From CAYFKJ01 sp964343605 (GTDB lineage: Bacteria; Pseudomonadota; Alphaproteobacteria; UBA2966), in NCBI GenBank assembly GCA_964343605.1, contig CAYFKJ010000003.1, positions 595,141-659,140 of the forward strand: a stretch of DNA of 64,000 nt. Reading direction: 5' to 3'. Positions 43,611 to 51,982 of this stretch are shown here, in pieces. The translations under genes and the position numbers were made by a program. Every line of letters starts with the position of its first letter. Positions within the stretch are counted from its first letter, which is position 1. Below the pieces are notes generated by a model. The model saw nothing but the letters and a program-made list of their open reading frames with translations. It made no database searches and was not told the origin of the DNA.

Positions 43611-44276
43611 CTAGATCACCTCGTCGTCGCGCGACGTGGTTTCGCCGTAGCGCCCCAGCGCCGGCTTTTTCAAGCCGGCGTAAAGCCCGTCCAGCCGTTC
43701 GTTGATCTTTTCCCCGGCTTCCTCGAACAGGCTGCGGCCCTGAAGGTCGCTCTCGACCAGGAAGGGTCCGAAGTTTTCCACCTCCAGTACCCACATGGCC
43801 TGGGCGATGCCCAGTTCCTCAAGCCAGAACACGTCCTGCACCCGTTTAATGCCCCGACCCAGCAACGCGCCGGTGCCATAGCCCACCGTCGTCAGGTATA
43901 CCGCGCCGTTGGGTACGAAGTGGTCGCGGTAATCCTCCGCCGACATGCCGCCCTTACCGATGATGACGCGGCAGCCGGAAAGCTCGAACCAGCGCTCCAT
44001 CCACTTGGAGAAACGGAAGCTTGCCGTCCCGGTCACGGCGCCGACGTCATAGCCACCGTCGTCGCGCATACTGGCGGCGGGCGAGCAGTGGAAATTGCAG
44101 TTGCCGATGGCGGCGAGATCGGCGGGCGGCTCGAGGCCTTCATCGATCAGGCGTTTGTAGAACCCTTCCCGGCCGGTGTAGACCACGCCGTCGAGGAACA
44201 CGACACTGCCGATCTCCAGCGCCGCCAACGCCTCCGGCGTTGCGGGCAGTTGCAGCCGGGCGGTTTTCAAGCTCAT
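43611..44276 (-). CDS. Class I fumarase/tartrate dehydratase beta subunit
   Basis: 221 residues from ATG 44276. Fumerase_C domain: LEIGSVVFLDGVVYTGREGFYKRLIDEG, NCNFHCSPAAS (usually NCGP), VGAVTGTASFRFSKWM, IIGKGGMSAEDYRDHFVPNGAVYLTTVGYGTGALLGRGI and VFWLEELGIAQAMWVLEVENFGPFLV. It pairs with the alpha subunit upstream (4 bp overlap) to form an oxygen-sensitive Fe-S hydratase that converts fumarate and malate, or tartrate to oxaloacetate. The neighbouring SDH-like genes favour fumarate. Confidence 0.92.
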   Translation of the reverse strand: MSLKTARLQLPATPEALAALEIGSVVFLDGVVYTGREGFYKRLIDEGLEPPADLAAIGNCNFHCSPAASMRDDGGYDVGAVTGTASFRFSKWMERWFELSGCRVIIGKGGMSAEDYRDHFVPNGAVYLTTVGYGTGALLGRGIKRVQDVFWLEELGIAQAMWVLEVENFGPFLVESDLQGRSLFEEAGEKINERLDGLYAGLKKPALGRYGETTSRDDEVI

Positions 44277-45202
44277 TCGATGCCCTCCCGGCGCATGTAG
44301 TCGGTGAACCAATGGGGCGCCGTGCGGTGCTCCACCGTCCCGTCCGCGTGCAGCCGGACGACGGCACGGCGCGAGGAGAGGCAGAAGCTGTGGACGCTGA
44401 CGGGCATCCCGCCGGTGTGGGTGCAGCCGACCTCGACGTGGCAATCCACCACCATGGAGCGCCCGACGAAGCCCATCGGCCCCATGCCAATGTTGTTGCC
44501 GAGATCCTTGAGCTCGTCTTCCAGCCTGGCCACCTCGGGGTCGGGATTGCGCTCGCCCACGGTGCGCAGACAGGCCGCCTGCTTGCCCAGCGTCATGCAG
44601 ACGTCCTTGCTGCCGCCGATGCCGACGCCGACGATGGCGGGCTGGCAGGCCAGCCCCCGGCGGCCGAACTGCACCATGACATCGAGGAAGAACCGTTTGA
44701 TGCCGTCGATGCCGTCGCCGGGAAACAGCATGCGGTAGTCAGAACCGAACAGGCCGCCCTTATGCACGGATGTGATATCGATCCAATCGGCGTCGGGTTC
44801 GAAGGAATAATCGATCTCCGGCGCGCCGATTCCGACGTTGTCGTTGGTGTCGGCCCGGCTCAGGGGATGGACGCGGTTGGGCCGCAACGGGACTTCGTGC
44901 GTAGCCCGGGAGGTCGCGCGTCTGAGGGCGCGCTCCAAGACGATGAAGCCGCCCTCGATATGGGCCTCGTTGCCGACCTTGACGAAATAGCGCGGCAGGC
45001 CGGTATCGGCGCACATGGGCCGGCGGTCGCTCTCGGCAGCCTCCCAGTTCTCCACCATGGACTGCAGCACGAAGCGGCTGAGCTCGTCCTCTTCCTCGGC
45101 CATCATGCCTTTAATGCCATCGCGAAAATCATCGGGGATGTCGATGGCGGCCCGGCGCATGATCTCAAGACCGGCTTCTTCAATGAGAGGTTCGTCGATC
45201 AT
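44273..45202 (-). CDS. Class I fumarase/tartrate dehydratase alpha subunit
   Basis: 309 residues. Fumerase N-terminal domain with the three [4Fe-4S] cysteines: MCADTGLPRYF, ACQPAIVGVGIGGSKDVCM (first Cys of this block) and VDCHVEVGCTHTGGMPVSVH. Also LRPNRVHPLSRADTNDNVG. The half-size alpha/beta organisation, rather than a one-chain FumA, is typical of anaerobes, archaea and some proteobacteria. Overlaps the flavoprotein gene and the beta subunit by 4 bp each. Confidence 0.93.
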   Translation of the reverse strand: MIDEPLIEEAGLEIMRRAAIDIPDDFRDGIKGMMAEEEDELSRFVLQSMVENWEAAESDRRPMCADTGLPRYFVKVGNEAHIEGGFIVLERALRRATSRATHEVPLRPNRVHPLSRADTNDNVGIGAPEIDYSFEPDADWIDITSVHKGGLFGSDYRMLFPGDGIDGIKRFFLDVMVQFGRRGLACQPAIVGVGIGGSKDVCMTLGKQAACLRTVGERNPDPEVARLEDELKDLGNNIGMGPMGFVGRSMVVDCHVEVGCTHTGGMPVSVHSFCLSSRRAVVRLHADGTVEHRTAPHWFTDYMRREGIE

Positions 45203-46920
45203 GCCGCCGGCTCCTCGATCAGGCTTTGGCCTGGCTTCACGCGACTGAATTCAACGACTTGCCGGGATACCTCTATGCCGTCGCCTGATATTCGAGCCCG
45301 GGTGTAATAGGCCTCGGCCGGCGGAACGCTCTCGGGATGATCGGCCCGATAATGCGCCCCGGCCGAATCTTCCCTTGCCGCCGCCGCCTCAATAATCGCC
45401 CGGCTGACCAAAATCTGGCTTTCGAGGTTGAGCCAATCGTGCCATGCCATGTCGAACTTCCGTTCCGATTGCGCGATGCCGCAAACCGTCAATTCTGCCG
45501 CCAGGTCATCAAGTCCTTTCCGCGCCCTGCCGAGGCTTTCCGCGTCGCGTACGATACCGCCGTCCTCCCACATCAGATCCGCCAACCTGGAGCGGATTGC
45601 GTTCATGTCGCCCACCGGCTGGCCGAACGGGATGAGCGTGCTCGCCGCGGCCGCATCAAGCAGTGCTTGATCGGGTTCGGCGTAGGCGCCCTCGCGTCCG
45701 ACCCAAACGGCCATCGCATTGCCGGCGATACCGCCGAACACGGTGGAATTGCCGACGCCGTTGCCGCCCAAGCGGTTGGCGCCGTGCACGCCGCCGGTAT
45801 CCTCGCCGGCAGCGAACAATCCCGGCAATTCGGTTCGGCAATCGGCTTCGAACTCGACGCCGCCCATCATGTAGTGCGCCGTCGGCACCACCTCGACCAG
45901 GCCACCGACGAGATCGAAACCGCAGTCGCGGCAGCGTTCCACCATACCCTTGAACTGGGCCCGCACCATCTTGGGGTCAAGGTGGCGCATGGTGATGTAG
46001 ACGCCGCCGTTGGCCGCCGTCCGACCGGCCCGCATCTGGTCGAACATGGCGCGGCTGACGATGTCGCGGGTCGCCCGCTCCTCGCGCGCATCGTAATCAA
46101 TCATGAAGCGGCGTTCGTCGCCGTCCAAGAGGTGCCCGCCGGCGCCGCGCAGGCCTTCTTCGATGATGGTGCCGGTGATGCGGGTATCCTCCCCCGCAAC
46201 CAGGCCCGTTGGGTGGAACTGCACCATTTCCATATCTCGCAGAGGCAAGCCTGCCCTCAACGCCATCGCCATGCCGTCGCAACTCTTGTCGCCCGACGGC
46301 GTGTGGTAGCGGTACATGGTCGGTCCGCCGCCGGTCGCCAACAGCACCGCCTTGGTTTCGACGAAGCGGAATTCACCGCTCCTGACGTCGACCAGCAGGA
46401 CGCCGGCCAGGCGCTCACCGGCCTTGTCCGGAATCAAGGCGACGGCGCGGTGTTCCTCAAGCCGGTTAATGCCCCGCGCCCAGACCTGTTCGGCCAGTCG
46501 GCCGATAATCTCGATGCCGGTCAGATCGCCCTTGTGGACGGTGCGGTCGAATGTCTGCCCGGCGAAGGCTTTTTGGTGGATGGTGCCGTCCGGATTGCGG
46601 TCGAAGAAACAACCGATCTCGTTTTCCAGTTCATGGATGCGCTCCACGGCCCCCTCGACCAGGGTCCACGCAAGTTCCTGATTGTTGATCCATTTGCCGC
46701 CCTCAATGGTGTCCATGAAATGGCGCTCCACCGAGTCGCCCTCCGCCAGGGCGACGTTGTAACCGCCCTGCACCATGCGGGTACAGCCGGACTTGCCCAG
46801 CAGGCCCTTGACGGCGATGGTGATGTCGAGGTTCGGCGCCCACTTGTGGGCGTGAAGGGCTGCGAACAGCCCAGCACCGCCGCTGCCGAGGATCAGGATA
46901 TCCGTGCGTATGCGTTCCAT
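45199..46920 (-). CDS. Succinate dehydrogenase/fumarate reductase-like flavoprotein
   Basis: 573 residues from ATG 46920. FAD-binding ILGSGGAGLFAALHAHK; substrate-site motifs EMVQFHPTGL, RDIVSRAMFDQMR and HYMMGGVEFEADCRTELPGLFAAGEDTGGVHGANRLGGNGVGNSTVFGG. The segment that normally reads SHTxxAQGG, whose His carries covalent FAD, here reads GCTRMVQGG with Cys46, so FAD should be non-covalent. Subunits B and two anchors are upstream in the same operon, so it is a membrane complex and not L-aspartate oxidase. Direction (succinate oxidation or fumarate reduction) cannot be decided. Confidence 0.9.
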   Translation of the reverse strand: MERIRTDILILGSGGAGLFAALHAHKWAPNLDITIAVKGLLGKSGCTRMVQGGYNVALAEGDSVERHFMDTIEGGKWINNQELAWTLVEGAVERIHELENEIGCFFDRNPDGTIHQKAFAGQTFDRTVHKGDLTGIEIIGRLAEQVWARGINRLEEHRAVALIPDKAGERLAGVLLVDVRSGEFRFVETKAVLLATGGGPTMYRYHTPSGDKSCDGMAMALRAGLPLRDMEMVQFHPTGLVAGEDTRITGTIIEEGLRGAGGHLLDGDERRFMIDYDAREERATRDIVSRAMFDQMRAGRTAANGGVYITMRHLDPKMVRAQFKGMVERCRDCGFDLVGGLVEVVPTAHYMMGGVEFEADCRTELPGLFAAGEDTGGVHGANRLGGNGVGNSTVFGGIAGNAMAVWVGREGAYAEPDQALLDAAAASTLIPFGQPVGDMNAIRSRLADLMWEDGGIVRDAESLGRARKGLDDLAAELTVCGIAQSERKFDMAWHDWLNLESQILVSRAIIEAAAAREDSAGAHYRADHPESVPPAEAYYTRARISGDGIEVSRQVVEFSRVKPGQSLIEEPAA

Positions 46921-46928
46921 CTCCAACC

Positions 46929-47273
46929 TCAGAACGCGTTCAGGAAAAACAGGAGACCGGCGGCCAGCGCCACCAGCACCGCAATGGCCACATAGGATTT
47001 CTGCGCCCCGCTCCAGGGCAGAAATTCGACGGCCAACAGGCGCACGCCGCCGGCCATGTGAGCCGCGAAAAGGACAACCAGCACGGTTTCGGCCAGTTTG
47101 ACCAGGGGCGCATCGCTCCAATGCAGGAAGGCATCCAACGCCGCCCCCCCTTCCACCGCCAGCGACAGGACGAAGAGATGGACCGGCAGAAATACCGCCA
47201 AGGCAAGGCCGGACACCCTATGCAGGACGAACGCCCAGTAAGTGGGATGGTTCTTGGCGGCGCTGTTGATCAT
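46929..47273 (-). CDS. SdhD-like membrane anchor subunit
   Basis: 114 residues, three helices: AFVLHRVSGLALAVFLPVHLFVLSLAV, LVKLAETVLVVLFAAHMAGGVRLLAVEF and KSYVAIAVLVALAAGLLFFL. The H-R-x-S-G motif at the start of helix 1 and His residues in helices 1 and 2 match SdhC/FrdC-type anchors that hold haem b and quinone. Overlaps the second anchor gene by 4 bp. Confidence 0.87.
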   Translation of the reverse strand: MINSAAKNHPTYWAFVLHRVSGLALAVFLPVHLFVLSLAVEGGAALDAFLHWSDAPLVKLAETVLVVLFAAHMAGGVRLLAVEFLPWSGAQKSYVAIAVLVALAAGLLFFLNAF

Positions 47274-47605
47274 GAGATCGCCATCACCGCGCGCACGCCG
47301 AGGGTCAGCGTCGCCAGCGCGAAAAATCCGGCGCCGGCGTCGATCACGCCCGCCCGAAAGTTCGTGTGTTCACGGCCGATGGTCCTCAGGCCGATGGCGG
47401 CGTGCAAAGCGGCGGCTGTGTAGAAGACGCCATAGTACAAAGGCCACAGGGGATTTGACTGGGTGCGGGAGAGCATCTCGGCGGTACTCAGCCCACCCTG
47501 CACCGCATAGATCATGACGCCCAAATGAACGATGACCATCGGCGCCAGGATCAATGCCGCAAGGCGCTGCAGACCGTAGAGCCGGACTTCGTTGCGGGCG
47601 CTCAT
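47270..47605 (-). CDS. SdhC-like membrane anchor subunit
   Basis: 111 residues, three helices: LYGLQRLAALILAPMVIVHLGVMIYAV, PLYYGVFYTAAALHAAIGLRTIGRE and AGVIDAGAGFFALATLTLGVRAVM. Arg near the start of helix 1 and His in helices 1 and 2 agree with quinone and haem sites of the succinate:quinone oxidoreductase family. Probably assembled with the next gene as a heterodimeric anchor. Overlaps by 4 bp on both sides. Confidence 0.85.
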   Translation of the reverse strand: MSARNEVRLYGLQRLAALILAPMVIVHLGVMIYAVQGGLSTAEMLSRTQSNPLWPLYYGVFYTAAALHAAIGLRTIGREHTNFRAGVIDAGAGFFALATLTLGVRAVMAIS

Positions 47606-48339
47606 AGTTCACCCTTCAAGACCGCCGCCAACGTCCGGCGCTTGAGACCGGCGATGGAGGCTGTCGGGTTCAAATGCTTGGGGCAAAGTTCGGCGCAGGT
47701 TTGGTGGCTGTGACAGGCCTGGCACCCTCCCTCGCCCGCCACCGCCCGGATGTGGCCCGCAGGGTCCGCATCCCGGACGTCGTTGACTAGCGTCCAGGCG
47801 CGATTCAGCGCCGCCGGACCGACGTAGTCCTCCCGCCATTTCACAGTATCGCAGGCGGCGTAGCAGATGCCGCAGCCGATGCATTCGATGGCGGCGCTGG
47901 CGGCGCGGCGCTCGCGGCTGCCGGGTTCGACTTTGGCGAAGGTCTGGCTCTTGTGGTCATCGGGATGGAAGCGGCCGCCCGCCCGCTCCCATTTATCGAA
48001 GAACGGCGCCATATCGGTTGCCAGGTCCTTGACCAGCGGCAGATTGCGGATCGGCGCGATCGTGAGTTCGCCGCCCTTCTCGACGGTTTCCACCCGCGTC
48101 CGGCAGGTCCAGCGCGGTTTGCCGTTCACCGTCATGGCGCAGGTGCCGCACATGCCGACGCGGCAGGCGTAGCGGTAGGAAAGGCTGGGGTCGATGTGGC
48201 GCTGGATATGCGTGACGATGTCGAGCACCGTCTGGCTCGGCCGCCGGGGCACCGAGAAGCTCTCATAAGCGCCGTCCTCGCCGCCCCGCCAGACGCGGAC
48301 GTCTATTTCGCCCGAAGAGTTGTCTTCAGTCTCCAACAC
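47602..48339 (-). CDS. Succinate dehydrogenase/fumarate reductase iron-sulfur subunit
   Basis: 245 residues starting at GTG 48339. [2Fe-2S] ligands in YACRVGMCGTCAMTVNGKPRWTC; [4Fe-4S] in CIGCGICYAACDTV; [3Fe-4S] region in CQACHSHQTCAELCPKHLNP. All three clusters of SdhB/FrdB are present. First gene of the operon B-C-D-A-fumarase alpha-fumarase beta; it has a 113-bp divergent promoter region with the membrane protein to its right. Confidence 0.93.
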   Translation of the reverse strand: MLETEDNSSGEIDVRVWRGGEDGAYESFSVPRRPSQTVLDIVTHIQRHIDPSLSYRYACRVGMCGTCAMTVNGKPRWTCRTRVETVEKGGELTIAPIRNLPLVKDLATDMAPFFDKWERAGGRFHPDDHKSQTFAKVEPGSRERRAASAAIECIGCGICYAACDTVKWREDYVGPAALNRAWTLVNDVRDADPAGHIRAVAGEGGCQACHSHQTCAELCPKHLNPTASIAGLKRRTLAAVLKGEL

Positions 48340-48452
48340 CGTGCCTCCCGCTTAATCGACACCCCATGATGGTCCGATATAGCGGGCTTGGCAATTCACC
48401 CGCCTTAGGGAAAATGCTATGGAACTTCCTGCGGTTTCGGTGAGTCGGTGAA

Positions 48453-49280
48453 TTGGAAAGTCTGGACCTCATCATAAATTTCAGCGGCAAGGCGCTGGCT
48501 ACAGGGCTGGTGCTGCTGGTGGCCTCCCTGGTGGCGGAACGGGCCGGCGTGCTGATCGCGGCGCTGGTCATCACCCTGCCGCTCAATGCGGGTCCCGGCT
48601 TCTTCTTCGTCGCGCTCGAGGTCGAACCGGAATTCCTGGCAAGGGGTGCCTTGGTGAGCTTCACCGCAACCGCCGCCGTGCACACGTTCATGACGGCTTA
48701 CGCCCATGCATCCACGCGGCTGACGCGGTTCTGGATGAATCTCTGCGTGGCGACGGCGGCCTGGATCGTCGTCGCCCTGCCCCTGACAAACGCCCAACCA
48801 TCCCTGTTCTGGTCGGTCGTTATCGTCGCCGCGGGATTTGCCCTGGCCCATGTCCTGCGTTACCGGGGCTATGACCAGAAGGCCGGCGGCGGGCGGGCGA
48901 AGCGCCAGGGCGGGATCGGATTTTTGATTTTTCGCGCAGCCGTCGGCGGCAGTGTGGTCGCCCTCGCGGCCACGTTCTCCAAAACCCTCGGGCCCAGCTT
49001 GACCGGCTTGGCCTTCGCCTTTCCCATTATGACCTCGGCCAACGCTTGGATGTTCTTCCACAGTTACGGCGCCCAGTTTTCCGCCGCCACCATCTCCAAT
49101 GCCCGCAAGGGCCTGATTTCCTACGTCTCATTCTGCTTCGCCCTGGCCGTCCTCCCGGGCTACGTGGACAACATGACGGCCTGGGGGTTGGCGCTGGCGG
49201 TTTCGATCGTGGTCACGGGCTTGATCCTGCTTGCAGGGCGGCTGGGTGTCCCACAACGGCTGGCCAAGTTCGGGTTCTAG
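48453..49280 (+). CDS. Polytopic membrane protein of unknown function
   Basis: 275 residues, about eight helices: GKALATGLVLLVASLVAERAGVLIAALVITLPLN, then FFFVALEVEPEFLARGALVSFTATAAVHTF and so on, ending VSIVVTGLILLAGRLGVP. Two halves look similar (each has a Gly/Leu-rich helix followed by ITLPLNAGP or FAFPIMTSANAW), suggesting an internal duplication of a four-helix unit, as in small transporters. No family recognised. Starts at TTG 48453 behind GGTGA; convergent with the cyclase gene. Confidence 0.75.
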   Translation: MESLDLIINFSGKALATGLVLLVASLVAERAGVLIAALVITLPLNAGPGFFFVALEVEPEFLARGALVSFTATAAVHTFMTAYAHASTRLTRFWMNLCVATAAWIVVALPLTNAQPSLFWSVVIVAAGFALAHVLRYRGYDQKAGGGRAKRQGGIGFLIFRAAVGGSVVALAATFSKTLGPSLTGLAFAFPIMTSANAWMFFHSYGAQFSAATISNARKGLISYVSFCFALAVLPGYVDNMTAWGLALAVSIVVTGLILLAGRLGVPQRLAKFGF

Positions 49281-49287
49281 GCCTGGA

Positions 49288-51222
49288 TCACTTCTGGTCC
49301 ATGGCGTAGACGCCTTCCCAGTGCTCGGGCGGGCTTACGGCGAACTCCCGGCTTCTTTGCGCCAGAATGCGGCTGGGCGGGTCATGGATTTCGCCATTGG
49401 CCAAGGCGTCGAATTCCTCGGCGGCATCGTCGAACCGGCCGCCCCGGTAGTGCGCAAGAGCGGAAGCGTAAGCCTCGGCGACCTCCAAACGGGCGACCGG
49501 CGTTTCTCCCGTCAGGCCGAGAAGCTCGAAGATCCTGACGGGATGTTCACTGCCCATGACCTTGATGATGTCGATCTCCCGCGCCTCGATGCCGGTGCCG
49601 GCCAGGTCCCGTGTGCCGGCGTCGATGATAATGGACGTGCCGTAGTACTTGTTGACGCCCTCCAGGCGCGACGCGACATTCACGTTCTCGCCGATGCAGG
49701 TGTAGTCCCGCGTTTGCTCGGAACCGATGTTGCCGACAATCACTTCGCCCGTGGCCAGGCCGATGCGGGCATTGATCGGCGGCAGGCCCTTCTCCAGCCA
49801 GGCTTCGCGCAACTCGGCCAGCCGGCGGTCCATGCGCAGGGCGGCACGGCAGGCCGCCATGGCGTGGTTGCCGGGCGTGAACGGCGGGCCGAAGAAGGCC
49901 ATGATGCCGTCGCCCAGATACTTGTCCAGGATGCCGTCGGTGCGGGTGATCTCGTTGGTCATTTCGCCGAGATATTCATTGAGGAATTCCACCGTTTCCT
50001 CGGGCGACATGTCGGCGCTAATGCCGACGAAGCCGGCGATGTCGCTGAACATCAGCGTTTGCACCTGGTTCTTGCCGCCGACGCCCAGTTCGTCGGGATT
50101 GTCGATCAGACCGCTGACGATGCTGGGATGGACGTACTTGCCGAACAGATTGCGGATCTGCTCCTTCTCCTGCAGACCTTCCACCATGTTCTGAAAGGCG
50201 CTGGTCAGCTCACCCACCTCGTCCGAGGAATGGTTCTCCACCCGGTACGAATAATCCCCGTCCAGGACGTGATGCGTCACGTCCACCAGGCGGCGAATGG
50301 GTTGCACGATACGGGCGGAGGCCGCCAGGGTGATGACCAAACCGATCAGGAGGACGCCCAAACCGTAAAGGATGATCTGCCGCTGCAGCTCGGCGATCGG
50401 CTTCAGGGCGCGGTCCAGATTGCCGGCCACGACGTAACCGGCTTTGGCCCCGGCATCCTCGAAAAAATCGGTAAGCGCCAGGTGACGATCGCTTTGCAGA
50501 ATTATCCGGGCAATCCCCTCGGGCGCCGATTGGGCAACCAGGGCCTGGCGGTTTTGCTCCGAGGCGTCGGAAGCGACGGCCCGGTCGCCCGCGAAGAAAG
50601 CAACCGTCAGATCGTCGACCTCATTGCCCAGCAGGTTGCGGACCCAGTTGTCGTCGATCACATTGGCGACCAGTACGACGCCCAACGCATAATCGTCCCG
50701 CGCCGATTCCTTCAGGGGCACGAAAACCGCATTGGCCAGACCGGCGCCCAGAGCGATCACGGCGGTTTGGCCCTCGCCTTCGTCGAGCACCGCCTCGAAT
50801 ACCTCCGCAATGTGATCGGCTTCGATGGCCGCGCTCAACCGCTCCACATGGTCATCCATGTTGGCCCGGCTGTCCTGGGGCGCCGAGACGCCACTGACCG
50901 TCAATTCCTCGTCGACCACGATGACGAGGCCGCTGTCCGTGTCGCGCGCGATTTCCTCCGCGAAGGTATAGAAATTGTCCTTCATCTGCTCCAGGAAGGC
51001 CCGGTATTTCTGGTCCGAGGTGATGGTCTGGACCAGCCGGAACGAATGCGCCCGTTGCGTGTCCAGACGCCGCTGGAAACGCTCGCGCGCCGAGTTGAGC
51101 TGATGACTGATGCGTTCGATCTCGTAGGCTTCTGTTTCGGAATTCGTCACGTAGACGACCGTGCCCAAAAGGCCGAAAACGATTATCGAAAATGCCGCGA
51201 AGATTTTGGCGCGAAGACCCAT
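49288..51222 (-). CDS. Membrane adenylate/guanylate cyclase with sensor and HAMP
   Basis: 644 residues. TM1 about 7-25, a large extracytoplasmic sensor (about 26-285, dCACHE-like, with coiled start), TM2 (IILYGLGVLLIGLVITLAASARIV), HAMP, then a class III cyclase: QTLMFSDIAGFVGISADMSPEETVEFLNEYL (first metal Asp), DGILDKYLGDGIMAFFG (second metal Asp), GLATGEVIVGNIGSEQTRDYTCIGENVNVASRLEG (transition-state Asn/Arg). A C-terminal helical region follows. It should make cAMP in response to a periplasmic signal; it shares an operon with two secreted proteins, one a cupredoxin. Confidence 0.92.
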   Translation of the reverse strand: MGLRAKIFAAFSIIVFGLLGTVVYVTNSETEAYEIERISHQLNSARERFQRRLDTQRAHSFRLVQTITSDQKYRAFLEQMKDNFYTFAEEIARDTDSGLVIVVDEELTVSGVSAPQDSRANMDDHVERLSAAIEADHIAEVFEAVLDEGEGQTAVIALGAGLANAVFVPLKESARDDYALGVVLVANVIDDNWVRNLLGNEVDDLTVAFFAGDRAVASDASEQNRQALVAQSAPEGIARIILQSDRHLALTDFFEDAGAKAGYVVAGNLDRALKPIAELQRQIILYGLGVLLIGLVITLAASARIVQPIRRLVDVTHHVLDGDYSYRVENHSSDEVGELTSAFQNMVEGLQEKEQIRNLFGKYVHPSIVSGLIDNPDELGVGGKNQVQTLMFSDIAGFVGISADMSPEETVEFLNEYLGEMTNEITRTDGILDKYLGDGIMAFFGPPFTPGNHAMAACRAALRMDRRLAELREAWLEKGLPPINARIGLATGEVIVGNIGSEQTRDYTCIGENVNVASRLEGVNKYYGTSIIIDAGTRDLAGTGIEAREIDIIKVMGSEHPVRIFELLGLTGETPVARLEVAEAYASALAHYRGGRFDDAAEEFDALANGEIHDPPSRILAQRSREFAVSPPEHWEGVYAMDQK

Positions 51223-51244
51223 CAGCCCCTACAAAGCAAATGCC

Positions 51245-51982
51245 TCACTTGAACACGCGATCCACCGAAAGCGTTTCGTCCAGCTTAACGCGCGTACCCG
51301 CCTTGAGGTCAACATCGTGGGTCAGGGAACCAAGCCGCCAGTACCAGAACCGGACCGTGTATTTGCCGGGCCGCAGGTCTTCAAACTCGTATTCGCTGCC
51401 GCTGGACACCCGGCGGGTGCGAAGGCCGGGCGCCGAAACGATCGGAACCATGAGGTCTTCGTCCTCTTCCACGCCCAGTTCCAAATCACCGGAAATCGTT
51501 ACCTTCACGGTTTCCGACGCGTCTTCCGACATTTCGGGAAATTCGATTATGTCGTTGTCACCGTCGCCGGCGATGTAGACGTTCAGGTACTCCGGCAGCT
51601 CGTTGCGGACCCGGATGACGTCGTTGACCGACACGGCCAACGCCTTGGGCACGATGCCGTTCCGGGTGATCACGAGATTGTGGTACTTGCCGCCTTTGTA
51701 GGTCGGATCCTCGATAATCACGTACATGCTGGATAGGTTGGCGTAGTCGATGGCGCCCGGCGGCAGCTTGCTGCCCCCTTTGATCTTGTCGTAGGCGCCG
51801 CCGGGGGTATCGTCGCTGCGGTCGTGATCCTTTTCACTGGCCCACTTCGCCAGCACCTCCTTATGCCCCTTGGCCTTGATCTTGCCGTAGATCGTGCCGA
51901 GACCGTCGTCCGCCTGGACGCCTGTCGGCCCCAAAGAAAGCAGCGCTGCCGCGCACGTCGCAATGAAAGCGGTCCGGATCAT
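51245..51982 (-). CDS. Secreted beta-rich protein paired with the cupredoxin
   Basis: 245 residues from ATG 51982 (the GTG one codon earlier is also possible). Signal peptide (IRTAFIATCAAALLSLGPTGVQA, cleavage near ADD). The body alternates strands: GAIDYANLSSMYVIIEDPTYKGG, KALAVSVNDVIRVRNELPEYLNVYI and a C-terminal carboxypeptidase-regulatory-like domain YEFEDLRPGKYTVRFWYWRLG. The central part looks like a cupredoxin fold that lacks the Cys-His-Met copper ligands. Its ATG overlaps the stop of the cupredoxin gene, so the pair is translated together. Confidence 0.75.
   Translation of the reverse strand: MIRTAFIATCAAALLSLGPTGVQADDGLGTIYGKIKAKGHKEVLAKWASEKDHDRSDDTPGGAYDKIKGGSKLPPGAIDYANLSSMYVIIEDPTYKGGKYHNLVITRNGIVPKALAVSVNDVIRVRNELPEYLNVYIAGDGDNDIIEFPEMSEDASETVKVTISGDLELGVEEDEDLMVPIVSAPGLRTRRVSSGSEYEFEDLRPGKYTVRFWYWRLGSLTHDVDLKAGTRVKLDETLSVDRVFK

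Noticed and set aside
45337..46995. 552-residue plus-strand frame opposite the SDH-like flavoprotein
   Set aside because: Antisense shadow; the flavoprotein motifs are on the minus strand.
49231..51252. 673-residue plus-strand open frame opposite the cyclase
   Set aside because: Shadow of the GC-rich cyclase gene; the cyclase frame carries all catalytic motifs.
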